Part shown: one piece after another, positions 1 to 8,091 of the stretch | How the letters are laid out: each line of letters opens with the position of its first letter | Numbering within the stretch: position 1 is the first letter of the stretch | Made by a program: the position numbers and the translations under genes | Origin: Pontibacterium granulatum | GTDB taxonomy: Bacteria; Pseudomonadota; Gammaproteobacteria; Pseudomonadales; Balneatricaceae | DNA length: 64,000 nucleotides | Assembly: GCF_029961155.1 (NCBI RefSeq) | Contig: NZ_JASBRH010000009.1 | Span: forward strand, 62,001-126,000 | Direction: 5' to 3' | Notes under the pieces: generated by a model | Databases searched by the model: none | What the model was told of the DNA's origin: nothing | What the model saw: only the letters and a program-made list of their open reading frames with translations

Positions 1-716
1 TGTTCGATGTGAGACAACATCTGGTTGAAAAGATGGGCCAGTTCACCCAGTTCCGAGTGCGGGTCCCGCACCCGAACCCGTGTTTTAAGATCGGTGGCTT
101 TGATACTGCGCACCGTATCGATCAGGTCATGGACCGGGCGCAAAGCGCGCCAGTTTATATACGCGGTCAGCAAAAGCCCTAAGCACAACAGCGGCACCAT
201 CACCGAAAGCACCAACGCCCGACTGTCTGCAAGCTCCGTCTCTCGCGGCGCTGCAGACATGCCGATATTAACCCGGCTGCCATCGGATAAGCGGGACTGC
301 CGCATTAATACCCGCGCCTTGCTGTCGGTAAACGCCACCTCATACCACTCATCGTCGCGGGCATGTACCGCCCCACCCGCCAACGCATCGCCAGGCCAGT
401 CTTCGGGCTGGATCAGCAACAGGCTGTTGCCGTTCGAATCAAACAACTCCACGTACATCTCTGACCGCTGAAAAAATGGGGCATCCCGGGCAATCACCAA
501 CTCCAGCTTGTGAAGACCGGCATCCTGTTCCAAGCGCTGATAACTTTCCAGGAAGGAGCTGATCAGTTGCTGATCCTTCTGCAATTGCGCCCTGGCCAGC
601 AGAAAGTCCACGGTCGCGAACAGAGCAGACGCGCACAGGACGAAAATGAGCGCAAACCGTAACGTAAGGTTTACCGCCGTATTGCGACGAAACTTATCAA
701 TCGGCCTGGAGGACAT
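1..716 (-). CDS. Two-component sensor histidine kinase, N-terminal part (cut by window edge)
   Basis: The frame starts at an ATG at 716 and stays open to base 1, giving about 238 residues. A first membrane helix lies near residues 20-40. It is followed by a periplasmic sensor segment of roughly 130 residues, a second helix (LVLSVMVPLLCLGLLLTAYI) and the start of a HAMP domain (RPVHDLIDTVRSI, then ELGELAHLFNQMLSHIE). The histidine box and ATPase domain lie outside the window. It overlaps the end of the response regulator gene by 20 bases, so the pair is translationally coupled. The layout fits the CusS/heavy-metal-sensor class of kinases; the signal is not known. The adjacent divergent gene encodes a secreted HbpS-like protein, which may be an accessory sensor (inference). 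Confidence 0.85.
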   Translation of the reverse strand, partial: MSSRPIDKFRRNTAVNLTLRFALIFVLCASALFATVDFLLARAQLQKDQQLISSFLESYQRLEQDAGLHKLELVIARDAPFFQRSEMYVELFDSNGNSLLLIQPEDWPGDALAGGAVHARDDEWYEVAFTDSKARVLMRQSRLSDGSRVNIGMSAAPRETELADSRALVLSVMVPLLCLGLLLTAYINWRALRPVHDLIDTVRSIKATDLKTRVRVRDPHSELGELAHLFNQMLSHIE

Positions 717-1380
717 ATCCGACGCCTCGCAGGGTATGGATGAGTTTATCCGGAAAATCTTTGTCTACTTTTGACCGCAAACGGCAGACAAGGACATCCA
801 CAACATTAGTCTGCGGATCAAAGCTGTAGTCCCAAACGTGTTCCAGAATGAGGGTTTTGGACAGTACCCGACCGGGATTACGCAGGAAGTATTCGAGCAA
901 CCGAAACTCTCGTGGCTGCAGGGTGATACGTTGGCCGCCCCGGGTTACGGATTTACGCTGCGGATCCAGGCACAGGTCTTTAAACCATAACTCGGACATC
1001 AGCCCCGCATCGGCACTGTGGCTTGCCCGTCGCAGCAGGGCCTGGGCACGAGCCTGCAGCTCAGCAAAGGAAAACGGTTTGGTGAGGTAATCATCACTGC
1101 CGGTTTGTAAACCACGCACACGGTCTTCCACCGAGCGTTTTGCACTGAGGATAATGACCGGGGTGGCAACACCGCAGGCACGCAACTCCTCAATGATCGA
1201 CAAGCCATCCCGCCCCGGCAGCATCACGTCCACGATCAGCAGGTCGTAGTCACCTTCCAGCGCCATGACAAATCCATCGTTGCCATTGCTGACGGTATCA
1301 ACGCACTCCCCATTTTCTGAAAACCCCTTGGCCAGGTAACCTGAGATCTTCTCATCATCTTCTATTACGAGTAATTTCAT
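697..1380 (-). CDS. OmpR/CusR-family response regulator
   Basis: 227 residues, full length for the family. The receiver domain occupies about residues 1-115, with the acidic pocket E7/D8/D9, phosphoacceptor D51 (LLIVDVMLPGRDG) and conserved K101 (DDYLTKPF). A winged-helix DNA-binding domain follows at about 130-225 (LTPREFRLLEYF-type segment, here LQPREFRLLEYFLRNPG, then TNVVDVLVCRLRSKVD and HTLRGVGYVL). It is a transcription factor partnered with the overlapping kinase gene. Closest well-known relatives are CusR/CopR-like regulators, but no metal resistance genes are visible here. Transcription diverges from the HbpS-like gene at 1525, so a shared promoter region is likely. Confidence 0.93.
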   Translation of the reverse strand: MKLLVIEDDEKISGYLAKGFSENGECVDTVSNGNDGFVMALEGDYDLLIVDVMLPGRDGLSIIEELRACGVATPVIILSAKRSVEDRVRGLQTGSDDYLTKPFSFAELQARAQALLRRASHSADAGLMSELWFKDLCLDPQRKSVTRGGQRITLQPREFRLLEYFLRNPGRVLSKTLILEHVWDYSFDPQTNVVDVLVCRLRSKVDKDFPDKLIHTLRGVGYVLQAD

Positions 1381-1524
1381 ACTAAAAATTTATCACTCAA
1401 GTCCGAGACTGGCATCTTAAACCCCCTAACCTTTCCAAGTTGTAATGTTGAGGAAAGCTCACCGCAAGCCATAACACTTACGCTGTTTAGACACATCAAG
1501 TAACCCGCACCGAGGACTCTCATC

Positions 1525-2022
1525 ATGCGTAAGTTGAAAGCACAGCTCATCGGCGCCGCAGGTATCTGCGCGCTGGCATTTAATGTTCAGGCAGCCGACA
1601 TGCCTACTCAATCTTTCCTGCCACTGTCGGTGTCGCAGCAGCTTGCCAACGAAGCACTGACTCAGTGCGCGGCAGACGGCTATAACGTCAGCGTAACCGT
1701 TGTGGATGCGCAGGGCGTTACCCGTGCACAGATCCGCGCGGATAAAGCAGGCCCTCACACGCTGGAAAGCAGCCGCAAGAAAGCGTTTACCTCTGCGAGC
1801 ATGGGGCGTCCGACCGCCGACCTCGCCAACCTGATCAAGAAGATGCCAGAAGTGGCTGGCCTGCGCGATATGGACCCGAACATTCTGATCCTCGGTGGCG
1901 GTCTCCCCATCAAGGTGAACGGTGAAAAGCTCGGCGGTATCGGCGTGGGTGGCGCGCCAGGTGGTCACCTGGACCAGGCGTGTGCACAGGCTGCAATCGA
2001 CAAAGTACTCGGCCAAAGCTGA
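1525..2022 (+). CDS. Secreted HbpS/GlcG family haem-binding-type protein
   Basis: 165 residues. An N-terminal signal peptide is clear (MRKLKAQLIGAAGICALAFN, then VQAAD), with cleavage probably after VQA. The mature part matches the DUF336/GlcG/HbpS fold: LANEALTQCAADGYNVSVTVVDAQG, KKAFTSASMGRPTADL, and the glycine-rich ILGGGLPIKV...GGIGVGGAPGG end. Members bind haem or small molecules; Streptomyces HbpS modulates the SenS/SenR two-component system. The gene is divergent from a two-component system (promoter gap of 144 bases), which suggests the same relationship here, although that is inference. The start is supported by GAGGACTCTCATC just upstream of the ATG. Confidence 0.85.
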   Translation: MRKLKAQLIGAAGICALAFNVQAADMPTQSFLPLSVSQQLANEALTQCAADGYNVSVTVVDAQGVTRAQIRADKAGPHTLESSRKKAFTSASMGRPTADLANLIKKMPEVAGLRDMDPNILILGGGLPIKVNGEKLGGIGVGGAPGGHLDQACAQAAIDKVLGQS

Positions 2023-2039
2023 TTACCCCGTACAATGCA

Positions 2040-2075
2040 AAACGCCCCTGATCGTTACTTCTACAGGGGCGTTTC
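2040..2075 (+). terminator. Rho-independent-type hairpin after the HbpS-like gene
   Basis: Inverted repeat AACGCCCCTG ... CAGGGGCGTT with a 14-base loop, followed by a short T run. It lies 18 bases after the stop codon of the HbpS-like gene. Confidence 0.6.
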
Positions 2076-2097
2076 CAGCATCCATCAGCGGGCATCT

Positions 2098-2640
2098 CTA
2101 ATGCCCAATCTTCTCGCTCGCCACCTTAAATGGATTGATCCAGGTGGTGTCCTGCCCGACGAACAGTGCTTCCTTGTGATGCTCATCCATTAACTCCCTA
2201 ACTCTAGGTTCCTGCTTCTTCCGGAAGTCGACCATGATCAGGTACCGCCCCGCTTCCAGATCGCTATGGAAGCGTTTGATCTTATAGCTCTCCTGAGTCA
2301 GGCCGACCATGCCGCCTACCCAAGTACCAAATAACGTGAAGATGATGACAATAGCAGCGATGCCGATCAGGCCCAGTTCCAGCCCAAACGGTTTACCCAG
2401 CATCATTGCGGTACCCGCGCACAAACCGATGGCAATGCCGATCAATGCGCCCTGCTCACCGGAATGAATCACATCAAGCCGTTGCAGCGTATTGGCACCG
2501 TGAATATGGTGTCGGAAAAGCCCGTCATCATCTTTGCTAAGCACATGCAGGTTCCAGTCGGTAATGCCCAGACGATGCAGGTCGTTGGAGATACTTTCGG
2601 TACTGTCGATCGTATCGGTGAGATAGTAGAGGCGTTTCAT
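2098..2640 (-). CDS. Hypothetical membrane protein with central glycine-rich helices
   Basis: 180 residues, not assigned to a named function. The N-terminal third (MKRLYYLTDTIDSTESISND) is soluble and resembles the start of stress proteins that carry a short alpha/beta domain before a glycine-rich membrane hairpin. Two hydrophobic stretches follow: GALIGIAIGLCAGTAMMLG and LIGIAAIVIIFTLFGTWVGG. A soluble tail (RYLIMVDFRKKQEPRVRELM) ends the protein. The architecture recalls DUF1269-like proteins. A good ribosome binding site (GGAGGTGGGTTT) precedes the ATG. It is monocistronic and convergent with the upstream gene. Confidence 0.7.
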   Translation of the reverse strand: MKRLYYLTDTIDSTESISNDLHRLGITDWNLHVLSKDDDGLFRHHIHGANTLQRLDVIHSGEQGALIGIAIGLCAGTAMMLGKPFGLELGLIGIAAIVIIFTLFGTWVGGMVGLTQESYKIKRFHSDLEAGRYLIMVDFRKKQEPRVRELMDEHHKEALFVGQDTTWINPFKVASEKIGH

Positions 2641-2810
2641 AAACCCACCTCCTGTTTTGAGTTTAGAGCAACTAATCGTTCAGGCGCACAGAGGTGCGAC
2701 GCTCGACTGTAGCGCCTTACCTATAGCTTAGTCGCCCTGCCTTAAAACGGCAGGTACAGGAAGTAATAATGATCCCTTATATGGGGCCAGTCTTAGGTGC
2801 AAGTTGAGAC

Positions 2811-2880
2811 TCGTTCCCATGCTCCGCGTGGGAATACATAGCTCGGATATCTGGATTCCCACGGGGACCATGGGAACCAG
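2811..2880. repeat. Pair of TTCCCATG...GTGGGAA palindromes
   Basis: Two hairpins: TTCCCATGCTCCGCGTGGGAA at 2814-2834 and a diverged copy TTCCCACGGGGACCATGGGAA-like at 2856-2876. A third member of the family lies at 24016-24040. This is a REP-like intergenic repeat. Confidence 0.7.
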
Positions 2881-2908
2881 TTGCCTCTATCGAGAGATCG
2901 CAGCCATC

Positions 2909-3247
2909 TTAAGGGTAATGCCCCACATCCCCATGATCGATAACATCGTCGATCCAGCTCAGTGCCGCCATCACCGCCGGGAAGCCGATGGTACTTGTGA
3001 GTAGAATGATCGCGTGATGAATCTCTTCTGTACTGGCACCCGCTGCCCTGGCTTGCCGCGCATGGCTATGTACCGCGCCTTCCGAATGGATACTCGCCGC
3101 CGCGGCCAACTTGATCAGCTCTGCATTTTTCAGGTCAATCGGGCCTTCCTGCCTGACCGCGCTGCCCAGCTCATCAATCGCTTTCGCCATTCTCGGGTAC
3201 TTGTTCCTGATGCGCCTGTAGGTTGAAGGAAGTGGATTGTCCGACAT
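2909..3247 (-). CDS. Carboxymuconolactone decarboxylase (AhpD-like) family protein lacking CxxC
   Basis: 112 residues, the usual size for a single-domain CMD protein. The family core is visible: ELIKLAAAASIHSEGAVHSHARQARAAGASTEEIHHAIILLTSTIGFPAVMAAL. In AhpD the active motif is CxxC-H; here the corresponding position reads EGAVHSHA, with no cysteine. A cysteine-free subgroup is common, so it is probably not a peroxidase-type enzyme but another CMD member of unknown role. The start has GAGGTAACGCCTC upstream. No operon partner is evident. Confidence 0.8.
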   Translation of the reverse strand: MSDNPLPSTYRRIRNKYPRMAKAIDELGSAVRQEGPIDLKNAELIKLAAAASIHSEGAVHSHARQARAAGASTEEIHHAIILLTSTIGFPAVMAALSWIDDVIDHGDVGHYP

Positions 3248-3537
3248 GAGGCGTTACCTCCTCATCGTGAAGGGTTGGTGAGGTCTGTTGCTTCGTTTAA
3301 GAATAGCAGGCTGTCGATTGAGACGAGGGATCAGGCAAGTGAACACCAAACTAGATCACGTACAGAAACCACACAGTAATTTCATGAATCAACACAGGAA
3401 GTGTTCATGTCACGTTACAAACTCAGGTCCAGAGTGGCAACTGCGCGGATTTATCTCGTTGATTTTCAAAGCATTTACGACATAGGCACAACACTTGCCT
3501 TTTCCTTATATCTCCAGAACGAAACAGGAAAAGAACA

Positions 3538-3897
3538 ATGAAATTGCTATTTCATGTCGCAGTGTTTGCGATTGCAGTTTGCACTTTTATGGCACGTTCA
3601 GAGACAGCGAATGCTGATAACCTCGGCAGGCCAAGCACTGAGTCGATCGTTACCTGTGGAAGTGCAGGTACACACCTGGTTTTAAGTCAGTCCGTTGCCG
3701 AAGGGATAAATACAGATCGATGTAAAACGTGGAGCTCAACTTCAGATCCCGATCCTTGCGCTCCATGTATTACGTCTTTAGAGGGACAGGGCTGTAGGGT
3801 TGGTGACGTTGTGGCGACGAATACTGCTACACCTAACGAAACTGGCGTACAGCTAGAATCTGTAGTTACCTACCTGCTGTCATGCACACCGCCTTGA
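3538..3897 (+). CDS. Small secreted cysteine-rich protein, unknown function
   Basis: 119 residues. A signal peptide covers about residues 1-26 (MKLLFHVAVFAIAVCTFMA, then RSETANA). The mature part holds six cysteines (about C40, C62, C73, C76, C86, C116), including a CAPC pair in DPCAPCITS, consistent with three disulfides in the periplasm or outside the cell. No family is recognised. AGGAAAAGAACA before the ATG is a good ribosome binding site. GC content is lower than in its neighbours. A GGGGGGCAACGCCCCC hairpin follows the stop codon at about 3902. Confidence 0.6.
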   Translation: MKLLFHVAVFAIAVCTFMARSETANADNLGRPSTESIVTCGSAGTHLVLSQSVAEGINTDRCKTWSSTSDPDPCAPCITSLEGQGCRVGDVVATNTATPNETGVQLESVVTYLLSCTPP

Positions 3898-4011
3898 GTC
3901 TTGGGGGGCAACGCCCCCTGATTGAGATAGCATTCTAATTAATTAATACAGCGGCTCCAACGGGCTTCGGGCAATACGGCGAGCCTGGCGCAAATACTGG
4001 TTTCAGACCGC

Positions 4012-4935
4012 CTACATCACAAACAACCCATCACTCGCATCTGCCATCTCCTGCAGTCGTGTTTTCAGCAACTCTGAAAACGCCCTCACAAGCTGTGATT
4101 TGGAGCGGGTTTGCGGGTAGATGACGTGGTAACTGAACTCAATGGCCGGCTCGAAGGGTTTTACGATCAACCCACGCTGTGCGTAGTTAAGAGCAGTCGC
4201 CGGATCGACGAGGGACACGCCGCCACCGGCCAATACGTAGGCACAGGCAGTATGGGAGACCTGGGTATCAAACAACAAACGGCGATGCACGCCCGCCCTC
4301 TGAAACGCATCATCCACCTTGTAGCGTACACTCTGCTCCGGCCCCAGTGAGACAAACATCTCACCTTCCAGATCGGCAGGTACGATCGACGGCTTGTCAG
4401 CCAACGCATGGCCAGGCGGTAGAATGCACACCAGTTGGCTGTCAGCCAGCGTCTCTACGCTGATCGCAGGATCCGACACCTTGACCGCCGTAATACCGAT
4501 ATCGAAGTGCTGCGTGGTAACCCAGTCTGCCACCTGTTGTGAACCCCGCACCTGCAGTGTCACCGCCACCCCCTCATGGGCATCCATAAAGGTATGCAGC
4601 ACCTGAGGCATAAAATCCATTGCCAAGGCGGGCATACAGGCAACGCGCAGAGTACCGCGGTGAAAGCCGCGCAGCTCCTCGGCAGTTCGGGCCAGCTTTT
4701 CGATACCTACGAAAGACTTCTCCACCTCTTCGAACAGGATCATCGCTTCCGGTGTGGGGATCAGCCGCTTTTTCTGACGCTCGAACAGGCGCACCTCAAC
4801 GCTCTCTTCAAAATCCGCCAGTAAACGGCTGACCGCTGGTTGCGAGATGCAGAGGATATCGGCCGCCCCTGTTGTGGTGCCTGCAATCATTACCGCACGA
4901 AACGCTTCCACCTGGCGAAAACTCAGTGCTGCCAT
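4012..4935 (-). CDS. LysR-type regulator, OccR/NocR-like
   Basis: 307 residues. The N-terminal helix-turn-helix (LSFRQVEAFRAVMIAGTTTG, then ISQPAVSRLLADFE) and the segment FERQKKRLIPTPEAMILFEEVEKSF resemble the octopine/nopaline regulators OccR and NocR. The remainder is a LysR effector-binding domain. It is divergent from the TRAP transporter operon at 5109 and very probably controls it in response to the transported compound. A perfect palindrome, ATAACA-CCA-TGTTAT, lies in the shared promoter. The relationship to OccR is from remembered family sequence, not from a search. Confidence 0.88.
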   Translation of the reverse strand: MAALSFRQVEAFRAVMIAGTTTGAADILCISQPAVSRLLADFEESVEVRLFERQKKRLIPTPEAMILFEEVEKSFVGIEKLARTAEELRGFHRGTLRVACMPALAMDFMPQVLHTFMDAHEGVAVTLQVRGSQQVADWVTTQHFDIGITAVKVSDPAISVETLADSQLVCILPPGHALADKPSIVPADLEGEMFVSLGPEQSVRYKVDDAFQRAGVHRRLLFDTQVSHTACAYVLAGGGVSLVDPATALNYAQRGLIVKPFEPAIEFSYHVIYPQTRSKSQLVRAFSELLKTRLQEMADASDGLFVM

Positions 4936-4969
4936 CTCTTTTGCCCTCCTCTCTGTTGGCAGCCAGTAT

Positions 4970-4984
4970 ATAACACCATGTTAT
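4970..4984. promoter_or_regulatory. Palindromic candidate LysR operator
   Basis: ATAACACCATGTTAT is a perfect 6-3-6 inverted repeat in the divergent gap between the LysR gene and dctQ. A further TGTTAT half-site is at 5010-5015. The position suits autoregulation of the LysR gene and control of the TRAP operon. Confidence 0.55.
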
Positions 4985-5108
4985 CAAGTACCCAAAACAA
5001 ACGATTTGATGTTATTTACCCATTTGGCAAAACTAAACCCTATACCAATAAGGGCATTTTCACGTGGTGAATCTGTCCCCCACACACTCCAATAATAGAG
5101 ATAAAAAG

Positions 5109-5669
5109 ATGGAGAAACTTTTTCGATACACACTGGCGTTGCTGATCAGCACGGTGGCGGGCTTTCAGTTCGTTCAAGTGATCACACGCTATGTGTTTGA
5201 AACTCCCATCATGGGCCTGGAGGAAGTCGCGGTTATCCCGACCCTCTGGCTGTACGCTCTGGGTGCGGTTAACGCGTCGCGTGAAGATACCCAGATCCGT
5301 GCCAACGTACTGGAGATCTTTCTCAGTACAGAACGCGCACGCCACATCCTGCTGGTGATTTCGGAAAGTCTGAGCCTGGTGATTTCCATCTGGCTAACCT
5401 CCTGGGCGTGGGATTACTTCCGCTATGCCCTGCGGGTTGGCAAGGAAACCGCAACGCTTTACCTCCCGACCCTCATCTATGAATCAGCTCTGTTCCTGGG
5501 GCTGGCAGCCATGACGGCGTACGTTGCCTGGCATCTGTATGGACACATCCGTGCGCTGATGCACGGCGGCAAGGACCTGGATACCCCTATCGATCACGAA
5601 CATCCACATACCAGTGAGCTGGATGAGTTTCAGATTTTAGAGCCCCACGAGGAAAAGAATCATGGTTGA
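5109..5669 (+). CDS. dctQ: TRAP transporter small permease (DctQ)
   Basis: 186 residues from the ATG at 5109 (MEKLFRYTLALLISTVAGFQ). An in-frame ATG at 5064 would add 15 polar residues with no better ribosome binding site. Four membrane helices are visible, with the family hallmarks QVITRYVFETPIMGLEEVAV and ALGAVNASREDTQIRANVLE. DctQ bridges the binding protein and DctM in Na+-driven solute import. The soluble tail (HPHTSELDEFQILEPHEEK) is longer than in many homologues. It overlaps dctM by 8 bases. Confidence 0.92.
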   Translation: MEKLFRYTLALLISTVAGFQFVQVITRYVFETPIMGLEEVAVIPTLWLYALGAVNASREDTQIRANVLEIFLSTERARHILLVISESLSLVISIWLTSWAWDYFRYALRVGKETATLYLPTLIYESALFLGLAAMTAYVAWHLYGHIRALMHGGKDLDTPIDHEHPHTSELDEFQILEPHEEKNHG

Positions 5670-6960
5670 GATCGCGCTGCTTTCGTTTTTGGTGCTGGTC
5701 GCACTGCTGAGCCTCGGGGTTCCGCTGCCGTACTGCTTTGGTGCGGGCCTGATGGTCATGACCCTGGTGGGTGAAGCCACCATGAAAGGGATGATGCTGT
5801 GGGGCTTCGGCCAGTTGACCAACCCGGTCCTGCTGGCGATTCCGCTGTTCGTGTTTGCCGGCACCATCATGAGTGTCAGCGGCATCGCGGCCAGTTTGCT
5901 GAAATTTGTAAACATCTTTGTTGGCCGTATCCGTGGTGGCCTCGGCGTTGTGGCCTCCGTGAGCTGCGCCATCATCGGCGCGATCTCCGGCAGTGGCCTG
6001 ACCGGTATCGCCGCAATCGGCCCGCTGCTGATCCCTGAGATGGAGCGCAAAGGCTACCCACGTGCCTATGCGACGGCACTGATTGCCAACTCCTCGATTC
6101 TGGGTCTGCTGATTCCCCCAAGCGTGACCATGATCGTCTACGGCTGGGTGACTGAAACCTCGATCCTGGCGAGCTTCCTGGCAACTCTGGGTCCGGGTCT
6201 GCTGATCATGTTCAACTTTGCGGTCGTGAACCTGGTGATGGCGCGCAAATTCGACCTGGTCCTGGACGAGCCGATGAAAGTTGGCAAGATGATCAAGCAG
6301 GCGGGCAACAACACCATTCACGCCACCCCTGCGCTGTTGATGCCAGCGATCATTCTGGGCGGTATCTACGGCGGCATCATGACCCCAACCGAAGCGGCGG
6401 CTGTGGCAGTAATCTACGCCCTGCCGGTGGGTTTCATGATCTACAAGGGCCTGACCTGGCAGTCCTTCCTGGAGTCCGGTAAGGAATCCGCCACCGCGGT
6501 GGGTGCGATCCTGATCATGATCCTGTTCAGCCTGATGCTGAGTCAGATCTTCGTGATGGAAGACATTCCTCAGGCACTGGTGGAAGCGATCTTTGCGATC
6601 ACCACCGACAAAACCCTGCTGTTGCTGCTGGTTACCCTGTTCCTGTTTGCGATCGGCATGGTGGTGAACGACATCACCGCGATCATCCTGACCGCCCCTC
6701 TGCTGATGCCATTGATGGAAGCGCTGGGCGTCAGCCAGATCCAGTTCGCGGCAATCATGGGTGTAACGACCGCGATGGGCGGTGTGACACCACCGTACGC
6801 AAGCATCCTGTATCTCGGTGCACGCATTGGTGATGTGAAATTCACCGAGATCATCAAGCCTGCCATGTTGCTGCTGCTGTTCGGTTACCTGCCGGTTGTA
6901 GCGCTGGTACTGATCTGGCCGGACCTGTCCGAATTCATCCCCCGTTTGTTGGGCTACTAA
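5662..6960 (+). CDS. dctM: TRAP transporter large permease (DctM)
   Basis: 432 residues, about 11-12 membrane helices and normal family length. Typical DctM segments are FAGTIMSVSGIAASLLKFVN, ISGSGLTGIAAIGPLLIPEM, NSSILGLLIPPSVTMIVYGW and MGGVTPPYASILYLGARIGD. It forms the ion-coupled channel of the importer. It overlaps dctQ, and dctP follows 42 bases later, so the order is Q-M-P rather than the more usual P-Q-M. The substrate is unknown but is probably the one oxidised by the downstream three-subunit dehydrogenase. Confidence 0.95.
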   Translation: MVEIALLSFLVLVALLSLGVPLPYCFGAGLMVMTLVGEATMKGMMLWGFGQLTNPVLLAIPLFVFAGTIMSVSGIAASLLKFVNIFVGRIRGGLGVVASVSCAIIGAISGSGLTGIAAIGPLLIPEMERKGYPRAYATALIANSSILGLLIPPSVTMIVYGWVTETSILASFLATLGPGLLIMFNFAVVNLVMARKFDLVLDEPMKVGKMIKQAGNNTIHATPALLMPAIILGGIYGGIMTPTEAAAVAVIYALPVGFMIYKGLTWQSFLESGKESATAVGAILIMILFSLMLSQIFVMEDIPQALVEAIFAITTDKTLLLLLVTLFLFAIGMVVNDITAIILTAPLLMPLMEALGVSQIQFAAIMGVTTAMGGVTPPYASILYLGARIGDVKFTEIIKPAMLLLLFGYLPVVALVLIWPDLSEFIPRLLGY

Positions 6961-7002
6961 ATCCTGACCTCCGGTACACATAAAACAATAAAGGAAAAAA
7001 TC

Positions 7003-8001
7003 ATGCGTATTTCCAAAATCAAAAAACTGGCTCTCGCTCTTTCCCTGGCAATGACAACTGTAGGCGTTGCCCAGGCCGAAACCCTGAAGATCAGCCACCT
7101 GCGTCCGCAGGGTGCGATCATCGATCAGGAACTGAAAGCGTTCTCCGCTAAAGTGGGTGAAGCAACCGGGGGGGACCTCAAGCTGAAGATCTACGCGGCC
7201 AGCGCGCTGGGCGACTACACCTCTGTACAGGAACGTATCTCCGTAGGTGCGATAGACATGGCGGTACAGCCTGCAGCGACTGCCGCATCCCGAAAAATGC
7301 AGATCAGCTCCTTCCCTTACATCGCGGAAAACTGGGAGCAGGCTCGCAAGATCTACGGTCCAAACGGTGCAATCTACAACGCGATGAAAGAACTGTATGC
7401 AGAGCAGGATATCACCATGCTGGCCGCTTACCCGGTGTACTTCGGTGGTATCGCACTGAACCGTGACGCGGTTTCTCCTGGCGATGCGGAGGTTAAGAAA
7501 GGGATCAAAGTACGTGTACCGGGCATCAAGAGCTTCCAGCTGACCGGCGACGCACTGGGTTACATCAGCTCCCCAATCCCATTCTCCGAAGCGTTCACCG
7601 CCGTGCAGACCGGTGTCGTAGACGGTGTGATCGGTTCCGGTGCTGAGGGTTACTACGCGTCCTTCCGTGATGTGACCAAGACCTACCTGCCGGTGAACAC
7701 CCACTTTGAGGTGTGGTACATGATCATCAACTCCGAAACCTTCGCTGATCTGGATGCTGAAGACCGCGAAGCGCTGCAGAAAGAAGCGATTGCGTTCGAA
7801 ACCCAGCGTTGGACCCGTGCGGAATCTGACCAGGCAGCGTACGAACAGAAGCTGGCTGACAACGGTGCCACCATCGTACGCCTGAACGACAAAGAACTGG
7901 CACAGGCCGCTCAGAAAGTACGTAGCGAAGTATGGCCACAGATTCTGGAAGACGTCGGTGCTGAATGGGGCCAGAGCATCCTGGACAAAGTGTCCAACTG
8001 A
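7003..8001 (+). CDS. dctP: TRAP transporter periplasmic binding protein (DctP)
   Basis: 332 residues. A signal peptide is visible (KKLALALSLAMTTVGVAQA, cleavage before ETLKISH). The family core follows: ASALGDYTSVQERISVGAID, GIKVRVPGIKSFQLTGDALG, and PFSEAFTAVQTGVVDGVIGS, which is the classic ligand-domain hinge. A conserved Arg in the VRVPG segment usually binds a carboxylate, so an organic or amino acid ligand is likely. The ribosome binding site AAGGAAAAAATC precedes the ATG. It is the third gene of the dctQMP operon. Confidence 0.93.
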   Translation: MRISKIKKLALALSLAMTTVGVAQAETLKISHLRPQGAIIDQELKAFSAKVGEATGGDLKLKIYAASALGDYTSVQERISVGAIDMAVQPAATAASRKMQISSFPYIAENWEQARKIYGPNGAIYNAMKELYAEQDITMLAAYPVYFGGIALNRDAVSPGDAEVKKGIKVRVPGIKSFQLTGDALGYISSPIPFSEAFTAVQTGVVDGVIGSGAEGYYASFRDVTKTYLPVNTHFEVWYMIINSETFADLDAEDREALQKEAIAFETQRWTRAESDQAAYEQKLADNGATIVRLNDKELAQAAQKVRSEVWPQILEDVGAEWGQSILDKVSN

Positions 8002-8091
8002 TCCTGAATCACTCGCGTAATACCACCGGCCGCAGCCATGCGGCCGGGCATCTCGCACACATCTAAGAAATTCCTTTCTGGAGAAGAAACA

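Noticed and set aside
5587-8058. Very long open frame (823 codons) on the minus strand opposite dctM and dctP
   Set aside because: It is antisense to three well-supported genes, has a composition rich in His/Gln/Asp typical of reversed codon-biased sequence, and shows no domain or ribosome binding site.
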